DNA of 39,503 nt, taken from NCBI RefSeq assembly GCF_000003815.2, contig NC_049980.1, positions 30,575,692-30,615,194 of the forward strand, written 5' to 3'. Below are positions 12,701-24,700 of this stretch, piece after piece. Position 1 is the first letter of the stretch. Every line of letters starts with the position of its first letter. Made by a program: the position numbers and the translations under genes. Below the pieces are notes generated by a model. It was not told the DNA's origin. It did not search any database and saw nothing but the letters and a program-made list of their open reading frames with translations. This DNA comes from Branchiostoma floridae (Eukaryota; Chordata; Leptocardii; Amphioxiformes; Branchiostomatidae).

Positions 12701-15700
12701 AAAGCAGTGCAAGAGGCACACCCACAAGATGTGGACCAAGAGAACTTTATTTTATATATTTTAGGTACTAAATCTGAACTAAAAAACAGTTTTACTTCTG
12801 AATGAAAGGATGACAGTGGTAATAACAAAAGGTGCGATGCCTGGGCGAAGACCTTTCCTGGAAAAAAGCCATTTCTGTGGTCTCCCATTGAAACCTTTTA
12901 ATGAATGTAATCTAGCATCACAATTCCAGTGTCAAACTGTGGCGTCAGACAATTTCCCCTAAAAGGCGTCTATTTTACTGCCACAATCACTAATAAATGA
13001 AACAGTCGCAGGAGAGAAGTTTACACTATAGTACTAAGCACTAGAAGGGCAAGCAATCTACTTTTTTTTATTGCAAATCACTTTTGATACTTTTGTCAAA
13101 CATGCACGGTAAATTGTGTACTTTTTGTAACTTATGATTTTACATTATATGTGAATGGCTTTGATAAATAGTAATAAGATGTTTTTGCATGTGGGTGTGC
13201 CGTACGTCAGATCCCCCAGTGGGAGCCTAAAGCCTCAAATGGCAACGGGATAACGTAGAATCACAGGGTGGTAGCTCGTTACTTTGTTGCTTAAATGTGC
13301 TTCAAAACTAAAGCACCAGGCAGCTAGGTGGAAAACTAACCACCTATGCTATTCAGCTTATGTATCTGTATATAACAGTCATTTGGCGTAATACATGTAC
13401 ACCAGATTCGCAGATACGCGGCGCGGCAGCACCTGGTTACATTACACTGAAAGACCTGTCACACTTTTGTACAGCTGCAAGTTAGCTAGTAAGGAGGCCT
13501 CCATTGTATTTGGTGGAAATGGGCTTCCTTAACCGTTAGTTTGAGGAAGAAAAGGAATGATACACATGGTATGCAAAGTCAACCAAGTGTGGTCCCTGGG
13601 CATCTCAGGAATGATGTATCAATCTATGACACTCTTAAACACTATCATACCCAAATGGCAACATATATTTCTTCACATTGTAAGAAATAGCAACGTAAAT
13701 GTTACATCAGCATGTTTGCGGTCAGTGACCTGACCCATTGGCAGACCGGAGCATATCTCGGTTGCTTGGTTTCAATTGATGAGACTTCTGTAAAGTTACT
13801 CTCATCAGAGGACAAATTGCTTTCCTGAATAATCTTTAATTATGAGCGAAGATCCTTTGTCCCTTTATTAAAAAGTACAGAATCTTACTTATAAGAACTA
13901 ACCGAATGTGAACTGCCGCCATACGTTACGCGTACGAACTCGTCAATCGCATTAATCACCCTTTGATGGGTCCATGCAAATGACCCGTATACATCATTCC
14001 CTTATAAAATACCCCTATTTAGTAAACCCTGCACATTCAAACGCTTGTAAAGGTCAACCGCATACACCCGGGGATCGATCCACAGGGCCTATTTTCCGAG
14101 CCATTTGAACCGCCCTAAATGGGCAGTGAGGTTTCCCCGATCTCCAACATCAACGGGAGGCAAATCCCCGATTGCTTGTGGACCGGTAGAATAATGAATG
14201 AATGAAAGACCTTTATTGTACATTCATGCCTCGACGGGCTAGGTACAGGTCACTGATAACAGACATGACTGATAACAGACATAACAAACATATGCAAAAA
14301 CAACAAGATACAATTAACTAGCTGAAGGTACTAAGCTAACAGGATGGTCGACATCTTCTCGCTTCTTTGTACAGGTGTAGATATAGGAACAGATAATGTT
14401 TGATATACAGGGTTTGTCTAGGCGCATCAAAAATAGAAATTTATCCGTTGCATTAAGGTGTTCAAAATATGGGAACTCTTTTCTTATATATTCATAAAGC
14501 ACAATCCGTTCATTATGGTACAGTTTACAGTGTAAAATAAAATGCTGTTCATCTTCTACTTGTTGCAAATCACAAAATTGGCAGACTCTATGCTGCAGAG
14601 GGGTGCGGTTGTGCCTTCCAGTTTCGATATGTAACTTGTGGCAACTAATCCGGAGTTTAGTGACAGCCACTCTGTGTTGTATGTTTTTCACCATCAGATA
14701 TTCTTCTTCTTTATAAATAGTCTTGAATAATCTATAGGTTCGTAATTTGTTACCGAAAGATTTGTCCCGGTTGTCATTGTGTATTTCAGCTTTAAATGTT
14801 TGAATATAAATATCCTTTAATCGTTGGCTGATGGCGTTGGTTATAGGTAATAGGTTTGTTCCTAGAGATATCTGAGATCTCCATATGTAGGCAAAACCGC
14901 ATTCCTCCAGTATCTTACGAACGCCGGACGCCCAGCACTTGTTTCCATTTGCATCTAGTTGTAATTGACAAGATAGGGCGTCGGCTTGTAGACTGTCAGC
15001 TGGCACGTTTTGACGGATTCTTAGAAAGTGTTTGATAGCGTTCAGGGAGGCTTCCAGTTGAATGGGGTACCTCCCTAATTCCGCTCTTGTGGCAAGGTTA
15101 GATGCTGGTCTGGGGATATTTAGTGCTTGTTTGCAGAATTTAAGGTGAACAGATTCAATGGGACAGGTTTTAGGGCTTTTTAATGCGCCCCAGATTTCTG
15201 AGCCATAAAGTAGAATAGGTTTGACACATGCATCGAAAAGTTTGTTTCTAACTGGTAATGAGGCGGTGGCTTTATCTAAAGATTGTTTTATTCCGAATAA
15301 AGCCTTCAGACCTTTGCCACTCAGGTATTTGTTGTTAGCTTTAAACGTGCCAGCTGCACTCACAATAATACCGAGATAAGTATAACAAGTTACAATTTCT
15401 ATTTCACGATTATCAAACAGGAGAGAACAGTTTTTAGGTAGACTGCCACCCTTTTTAAATACAATAATTTTTGTTTTCCTAAGATTTACTTTTAATTTCC
15501 AAAGTGCACAATAATTTTCCAGATTGTTCAAGGAATGCTGTAATCCCTGTTTGGACTCGGAAAAAATTACCAAGTCGTCAGCATACAACAAGCAAGGGAC
15601 AGTTTTGTTATACATAAATGGAGGATTACAGGGAGCACCGTCAAATTGGGACACAATATCGCTAAGAAAAAGGTTAAATAATGTAGGGCTTAAATTACAC

Positions 15701-18700
15701 CCTTGTCTCACACCACAATTAGTAACAAAAGTTTCAGTCAATCCATTTTTAGATTTAACGCAGTTTATAGTCTTTGAATACATGCCTTCTATTACTTTTA
15801 GAAATTTACCACCAATACCGAGCTTACTCAATTTAAACAAGAGGCCGTTTCTCCAAACAGAATCAAATGCTTTGCTAAAATCAATGAAGCAAGCGTAAAG
15901 TTGACGATTTTTATGTCATTGCATTTTGGGGAGAAGCGACAGGCTTTTAAGACCAACAAAGCAAGATCGCCGCCCTCTCCTTTCAAGGAACATGCGGCAA
16001 ACGAGACAGACTGAGAGGCCAATTAGTGATCAAGAATGGTCTTTAGGCCGCACAAAGCACCATGAATGCAAAGTGTGTGGTCATTGTGGAAAAAAAAACG
16101 AAATTGCCATAGCGAGTGAGCAGACCATGATGTTTTCAGATTAGAAAATACATAAAACGCTCCAACAATTAATCCCTGTTTCCTGACGGCATAGCCATTC
16201 TTGCCATTGTGTAATACGATTAGACTCATCATCGATTTTGTTAAGCATATGTCGGAGGGAATTTCCGGTGAGCTGTTTCGGGAGTAATAGTCCTGTCGTG
16301 ACAACTTGCGCGCCGTGTCTGTCTTGTGGCCGATGTCTTCTAACGGGAAGTGCGGATGTATGCACGACATTTGTCGACTTTGTCTCCAAAGTACAGTGTA
16401 GTACCTTCACCGATACAGGGCTATGCTTTCGGTAGCGTTTGTTTGTGTGTATGTGTGTCTATTTGTTTGTCTACAGCATAACTTTAGAAGGAGAAGATGG
16501 TTAGTGTTAGTATTTAGTATGTTGGTAGGTCTTGAAGTGATTAGAATTTGGCTCCCCCTATCGGCTTTGTGTAGTACTTGCGTGGAAATTCTGGTTTTTA
16601 TATCTCGAGTTCAGGCCATGCAACGGTCGTAGGTTTTGAGTGGTAGATAGCCTTTTTGGACAGAGGTTAAGTGCTGTAGCCTTGGACCCCTGGCTTTTTG
16701 GAGCTGTAGGAGCCGGTTTGGTTTCAGACTTTGAAAGAAAATAAGTCAAGAAGACGTTAGCGAATAGTCATTATCTGGGTAATGTAGAAGGCTAAAGTGA
16801 TGCTTGTTACGAAATGGCAGTCGAACTCTATCAGTTCCACAGGAACACAGCTGATACTAACAGTTCATGGTATAGCTGGCCATGGCGCACTGAACTGCAA
16901 CCGACAGGTGCATTCAGCAATACTTGATTTCACAAATATCCCTCGTGATGGAAGATTTATTCCCAAACTGTAGTTCTATTGAATGTAATGCACTACATCT
17001 AATTTTATAAAGGCTCTCCGGGTTATCCGGGAACATACGGTAGTGGTTGCAGGAAGGTATCAGCCCCAGTTATGGCAGCGTCGGATACAGATAGATTTAA
17101 ACGTTAATGCCTGGTAGGTAAAAATTAGAAGAAAACTTCGTAAGGCTATATATCTTTGAGTACATTCATTCAGAGAGAGGGAGCCGGATGTACACAATTA
17201 AGAGTCCCTCTATACCAGTTTACCCGAGGTCTATAACCAGACTGGGAAGCATAACGTTATAGATCTTAGAGTAGCCAGGAAATGGGTCTGTGTCTGACCG
17301 ATACTCTGGCAACAAGAGTAGATGTACACCGCTTTCAATTGTCCTGACTCCTGTATACTTCACCACCTGGCTTACAAGATAGAGTATCGATTGTCGACGG
17401 TATTTCTGGACCATGAAACAAGGATGGCAGTCCGTATCGCATTGTTTGGTTAGCAGTCCTTCTGAATGGCACAGGAGGGGGACATGAAAGGATGTGGGTG
17501 AATATGAAATTTGAAAACTAAAGCAGCATAAACTTCATATGCCGGAGATATTACCTGTTGGAACAGTAGAAGACCAGAATCTGGTAGTGGTAGGATTTTG
17601 CAAGACCCCAACAAACTAAGTTTTTTGGTCGTTCCTTGCGTAAAATCCATCTTTGAATGGTCGTTTGCCATGATAAAGTGGTGTGGACTTGGCATCAGCC
17701 TATTGCAGATCTAGAGTTGCAAGCTGCGCGCCTTGGTCTTTCAAATCGTTACTGTATTAGGACCGCATCCGCCAGGTTGGATTTGATGATCTCGGCTCTC
17801 GGGCTTGCGAAGCTGCTTGATACAGAAACCCTAGAATAATTTTGCGATGTAGAGTTGAAATGATTTGGCGAACGCTTCTTGCGGAACTGCTGGATACATA
17901 CAGAAACTCTAGAATGATAAAACTAAAATCATTGATTAATTGCAACCACATTCCATGTTGGTATTAAGTTGATGAATTTGATGATCCCTGCTCTCTCTCT
18001 CTCTCACTCTCTACCTGCCGCAATTTTGCGCTGTAGATTTGGCAAACGCCTCTCGCGAAACCCTAGAATAATGAAATTCGAGTAATTAATTAATTAATCA
18101 ATCAATTAATTACGACCACATTCCACCGCAGCCATGTTGTCATGACGTTGATAAATGTGCTAATTCCCGCTCTCTGTGTCTGCCTGTACAGATAGGGAAC
18201 CTGGAGGATCCGTACTTCTCACTACCTCTCACTAATGTGCTAATTCCCGCTCTCTGTGTCTGCCTGTACAGATAGGGAACCTGGAGGATCCGTACTTCTC
18301 ACTAACTCTCACTAATGTGCTAATTCCCGCTCTCTCTGTGTCTGCCTGTACAGATAGGGAACCTGGAGGATCCGTACTTCTCACTAACTCTCACTAATGT
18401 GCTAATTCCCGCTCTCTGTGCCTGCCTGTACAGATAGGGAACCTGGAGGATCCGTACTTCTCACTACCTCTCACTAATGTGCTAATTCCCGCTCTCTGTG
18501 TCTGCCTGTACAGATAGGGAACCTGGAGGATCACTACCTCTCACTACCTCTCACTAATGTGCTAATTCCCGCTCTCTGTGTTGTCTGTACAGATAGGGAA
18601 CCTGGAGGATCCGTACCTCTCACTACCTCTCACTAATGTGCTAATTCCCGCTCTCTGTGTCTGCCTGTACAGATAGGGAACCTGGAGGATCCGTACTTCT

Positions 18701-21700
18701 CACTACCTCTCACTAATGTGCTAATTCCCGCTCTCTGTGTCTGCCTGTGCAGATAGGGAACCTGGAGGATCCGTACCTCTCACTACCTCTCACTAATGTG
18801 CTAATTCCCGCTCTCTGTGTTGTCTGTACAGATAGGGAACCTGGAGGATCCGTACCTCTCACTACCTCTCACTAATGTGCTAATTCCCGCTCTCTGTGTC
18901 TGCCTGTACAGATAGGGAACCTGGAGGATCCGTACTTCTCACTACCTCTCACTAATGTGCTAATTCCCGCTCTCTGTGTCTGCCTGTACAGATAGGGAAC
19001 CTGGAGGATCACTACCTCTTCAGACACAAAGACGTGCCTCACCGGTCCCGCAGAGGGGCGCATCAGCACACTAAGCGTCTGGGAGACGACGAAAGGGTGA
19101 GTCGGGGACACGATACATTTATAACAATATGTTAATTGCACATTATTGCCCATTAACAAGGACACTGTGTTCAGGTTCAACAAGATCGGGTAAAACAAGA
19201 AGTAAAAGCATTTACGAGAAAAAAACTAGAACAGGACAGAAAAACAGTAACTTTACTTCAACTTTAACTCTTTCTTCATGACCAAATCTTTCTTCAACTA
19301 TAATCGAGAAGTAATCAAACCATACATTGAGCAGAAAAAAAAGACTGTATAGGCCATTAGTAAGGACGGACAAACAACGTAGACAGTATGCCATATGACT
19401 GCTCTAGTCTAAATATTAACTCTAACTTATTGGGTTTGATTTATTTTTGTGGGATTGTCACTTGTGGAAGACGAAGGATCTTAGTTTTGTCTGTGATGTT
19501 GAATTAAGAGTTATTCCCTTTTTGTAAACGCGGAGAGATCATGATGGATATCCATAGCCCTTGGAAAGAGTTTCTTTTTCGTGTTCGTAGAAGATACACT
19601 TTGAAATAAAATAATGCTGTTCGTCTGCCACCATGTTTGACGTGCAGTATTCACAGGTTCTTTCGCAGACAGGTAACTTCTTGTGCCGCCCCTTTTCTAT
19701 TTAATGGGGGATAAGTCGGCGCTGAAATAGTGAAATGATCTGTGTCGTTTTAGACCTTTTCCCGTGCCGAGGGATGGGTTGTATAACAGCAAAGATCGCG
19801 CAGATCTATGACTTTTTTTTAGTTTACTGAATAGAAATTCCAAATGCGTAAACGCCTTACATACAGAATCATGCTGCGACATGACGAATGCAAAAAATAT
19901 CAAGCTGCGATCTGTACCTCATGGATAGTACTTGTAGAGGATGATCAACAACTTATCCGTAAACACGAAAACTTCAAATACACACGTGCCAGGTAATCGT
20001 GGAATCAGAGATAGAATATGACGCATGACAGCCTACTTGAATATGTAAGCGCAGCGTGTGTTGAAGCCTTAAGTGTCATGCCACCTTTAATTGTACATAA
20101 ATGTAGACAGCATACATGTAAGTAACATTGACGTTGGTAGCGGGGGAAATCATCACTGTGCTCTTCCAAATCGGGTTGACGTACGGGTGGGGGAAATGCT
20201 ACGGCTTATGTACCTGATACTATCTAGCCACGTGGACGGTGAAAACACAAGTTACTGTTGAAACAATGTTCTGGAAAATATATGCTGTTTTCTAGTTGAC
20301 GTCAGTCATGCGTTATTTGAATTTTCGACCATATCTTGCTTGATCAGAAATATTATACTGCTCATCCATCATTTAAAAGCATACTAAACAAAAATTGAAA
20401 CCTATGGTAAAATGTTCCGCGAGACCTTGGAACAATCAAATAATGCATGATGGCACTGAGATAGGTGTAGCATTAAGTCACAAAACGTCGTACTGACTTC
20501 CGAAAGAGTCGCTAGGAAAAGAATCTGTTCCAGAAATATTTACCGGTTTAAACGTTTAGTTAATGCCCAGCAGGTATATTCTGCGGATGACATCAGCTCG
20601 CTCATTAATTTTCGCTTGATTTTTAAAAAGACCCCCACCCGATATGGTGAACATGACGAGAAAGTAAAAAAAATAGGAAAATCGTGCGGTAGTCTTCATT
20701 GTACCTGCAGAATTGACAATAGTGAGGTAGTAACATTGACACTAATGTGGTAGCCACATGGCTGTAGTTGTCAACTTGGTGAGTGATACTAGTCTACCAC
20801 ACTAGTGTCCCTTTCTGCACCTCTTGAATGCAGAAATAACAGACTTGTTGTTTCACAGATACAATGGGTGGCTCAGCAGGTCGGCCGAGCCCGGAGTAAA
20901 AGAGGGCCCATCCCCCAGGAACACCGCCAATCAGAAGACAACAAGCCCATGACCTTCCGCGACCCTTACTGGGAGAAACAGTGGTATCTGGTAGGTGATT
21001 CGGCTTTTGTTGTGCTTACTTAATTACTTACTTGGGCCCTTTGCCCCGGTCAGAGCATAGGCCACCGATGATAGTTCTCCACTATACACGTCTCTGGGTC
21101 TTCCTTCTCGGGTCGTGTCAGCTGTTACTGATGCTCTTCTCCTCAGTGTCCCTTCTCCAGCTGTTCTTGGGCCTTCTTCTCTTTCATTTGCCCTGTCAGT
21201 TCCAGGTTAGGGACTGCTGTGTGGTGCTCGATGGTGGATCTGACTTCTCTTCTTGTTGTACAATGACTATATTTCTATATAGCACATCTACAGTCAACTG
21301 AAAAGATGCATGTGTCATATCCCACGTTTCGTCAAAAACTGCTATTAAGAGCATTATCATATCACGAATGTCCAGTTGAATATTCTCTCAACTGTTTCTT
21401 AAGGAAGCCTTGAAAGAATCTTTTCTCAGGTTTTTATGTCTATCATATCATCCTCAACAAGAAATGTTCGTGTTTTTTTAACACAGCACGACACGAGAAC
21501 TTCGACAAACCTGCCCAAACTAGACCTGCACGTACTTCCGGTCTGGAGAAAGGGCATCACGGGAAAAGGTATCGTCGTCGCCGTGTTGGACGACGGGATC
21601 GAAAAGGACCATCCAGACCTCGTGGACAACTATGTAAGTCTCAAAGAAAAAGGAATAGTAATTCCTTCGTGTTCCAGGGTTATCAACCCATGATTGAAGT

Positions 21701-24700
21701 GTTGTAAGACTTTTTGCCACTAAGTGCTATAGGAGCGCACTCACTAGATAGCATCAAACAACGCTTTTAGCTAGATGTGTAGAGGTTCGGTGTGATAAGT
21801 AGTAGAGTTTTTTGTGCGACTAGCTTGACACATGGCCACGTGAAAAACATTCTGCGTTTTAACGTTGCCTTTTTAGTATGATACGTTATGATGCATTGTT
21901 ATGATATGTCATAATGTTGCAATGAAATTGTTTCTGTTGCAGGATCCCGATGCTAGCTTTGACTTCAACGACAACGATGCCGACCCGCAGCCGAGATACG
22001 AGGAAACGAACGAAAACAAGTGAGTACCTACTCACGGTTTTTGTCCATAGCATGTTGGTTAGATGGTTTGTTAAGCATCAGAACTATCGGCCTTTCATTC
22101 AACTTGTTGAGTGTGCAAAGTAGTGGTGGAAATTAACATTTAAGATTGACGTTGCGAATCAAAGAACATTATTCGTCGATGAAAATTAGACATCCAGGTA
22201 ATAAGATACGCCAAAAAGTATTTACTAGTACTCAAGCAACTGGATATGATGTTGGAAATCATATCCAGATATAATTAGATATCCAGGTATATCTGGATTT
22301 GATTTCCAAAATCATATCTAGTTCCTTGAGTAACTTTTGGCGTAAAGAACATTATCATATAGCAAGACGACGTAGGCCAATCAGAAGAACCTTTATATCG
22401 GTTCGCTTCGATCACTCGGTAGCTTGAAAGCAAGTGACCAGGCAGTATGACACCATAATGCACCTCGGGACGGGTCATAAACCGTTACGTCCCGCCTGGT
22501 ACGTCAAGCTACGTCAGCTGATACAAAACACACCGCCTAAGAGTTTACATGTAACAAGCATTTGCGTCAGAGTTCATTGTACTACAACATTATAATTAGT
22601 ATTTCATACGGTCGGTGTCAGATGTATTCAGACTTGCTGGTTCCTCTGGAGACCTATTTAATGTATAAAAAATGCCTTATGTTGCTTACCAGCTAGGCCA
22701 CTCTGATTTTAGTAATTGGCATTATCAAATACCGAGGGAGTAAACGAAAGAATCGTCACGGTGTTATAATTGTCGCATGTCAAACTTCAACCGTTCCAAG
22801 TCGTAACAAGATAAGATGAATCTTGGACAAAAGAAAGAAGCAAAAGGTCAAAGCTTACGTCATGAATGTTGCCTGGTAACAGCAGATAAAGGCAGTATCT
22901 CCATAGAGATTCATGCGGGGTGCTTTCAGGATCTGTATGGTATGTAGCAAACATCCCGAAAACACATGTCGGTGCTAGCTAAACGGAAAACTTATGTTTT
23001 CGTTAATAAGTAACAAAACATATAACATAACATGTCATAACATAGAAAAAGAAGTCGAAACCATACTTTCGACTCAGTTTATGACTCAGTCTTGTAAGTG
23101 CAGTCCTGTCCTAGCTATATATATATATATATGTTTTCATCACTTAAGACATCTTCATATTATGTAGTTTTATGATATCAACTATCTAATCATCATTATA
23201 AACGTTCCTTCTCGTAGGCACGGGACCCGTTGCGCGGGGGAGATCGCCATGGCAGCCAACAACTCTGAGTGCGGCGTGGGGATAGCTTTTAATGCAAGAA
23301 TAGGAGGTAAGAAAATCCCAGGCCTGTTGTATACAAGAAGACGTGGGTGGATCTCATTTTCTGGTAACAAAGACGAAGTTTAAAACACAGAGAAACTACC
23401 GGGATTCTAAACACAGACTAATTTCGGCATGACCTGTTCTGTTTCTATATAAATTTCTCCCTCTAAATCCTTACTGCTTCTCAAGTGTCTGGCAGAAAAG
23501 TTGGACTTGATCATGCTAACCCATCGCAAAGCCGGGCAACAGCCAAAGGCTTTGTGTCTAGCTACTTGATTGAGCACCAGTAAGTCTCGGGTAGGCGTTG
23601 CGGGAGACTGAAACGTTTGAGAATCCTGGCGTTTACCATACAGGGATCGTTTCTCAACACCACCTGACATTAAAGTGATCTCATAAGTAACGTCCAGAAA
23701 GGTTTGCACTCGAAATCACTTTAAAACTGATACAGGATAAGCGACGTTGATTAGCAGGTGCGGGGGCGATGCAGTGGGAGCACAGTTCATCTCTGTTTGC
23801 CTTCAGTACGCCTAAAATGGGCATGTCTTCTTTGTCAAGTGTTCTTAAATGATTATCATTTAGGCCGTGAACAAGGCAATACCGCCAACTTTCTTTGATT
23901 CGTTTGTTGATTCGGTCGTTCCTTCAGCTCTTGTAGTGCCTAGTAGCACATATGGCAGCAAGGTTCCTTGCTGTTTCAGAGGCAGAAAATATTTTTACAG
24001 GGAGAGGTTGGCTGCTCGAGGCACCTCCGCGAATACGGGACCCCCATTTTACGCTTTTAAACATGAAGCGAGAAGAAGCGAACTTCTGTGTTAGACTTGA
24101 TCTGTGATATTTTTGTATAAATGTTTTGTATTTGTTGTGACCTGTACTTAGCTCGGCTGGGCAAAAATGTACAACAAAGGTCTTCATTCATTTCCTATAA
24201 TCTGTGAATTCTTGAAAGCCTGCGAACTTGCGAAGTATGAGACGTGATTATAGCTACACTCACCTCTACCCATATTGTCTTGTTGCGCCGGGTAGAAGAG
24301 AAAATGGGGCATATTTTAAAAAGGTTCCCCACCAAGCTCTGCCTGGAGAGTATTAGTATTATCCACACGTCGTAGGACGTCTCGTGTATCTCTTGCCACG
24401 TGGAGTTCGATCCGCCACGTGCGGCCTCTAGCCGTCACTCAAACCAAGTCTTCTTTTTACAAACCTTCGCCCTCATCAACAGCCACAAAACACATTTGAA
24501 AGATTTTGTATTATTAAAGTAGCACACCCACTACTTGCACGCCGACGCGACTCGTTATCGTTGTGAATAGATACACATGTCATGTCAAGGCTTGTCAGTC
24601 AGATAGAGCTAATTACGCCATGTGTGTTCTCGTTATCACCACAGCCAGGTGTTGAACGAACCGCCATGAGGTAAAAATGAAAAGTAAACCTCACCGCTTC

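Noticed and set aside
18154-19033. Regular repeats resembling a CRISPR array
   Set aside because: Units are contiguous with no unique spacers, and they contain a splice acceptor plus exon sequence in a eukaryotic gene.
18872-19198. 108-codon minus-strand frame over the array
   Set aside because: It is a shadow of the repeat and of exon 2; its repeated peptide simply reflects the repeated DNA.
23407-23709. 100-codon minus-strand frame in intron 6
   Set aside because: No family resemblance I could defend, and no supporting structure around it.
24395-24425. SINE head from a GGAGTTCGATCC motif in intron 6
   Set aside because: Box B-like motif alone, without a box A, body or tail match to the other SINEs in the window.
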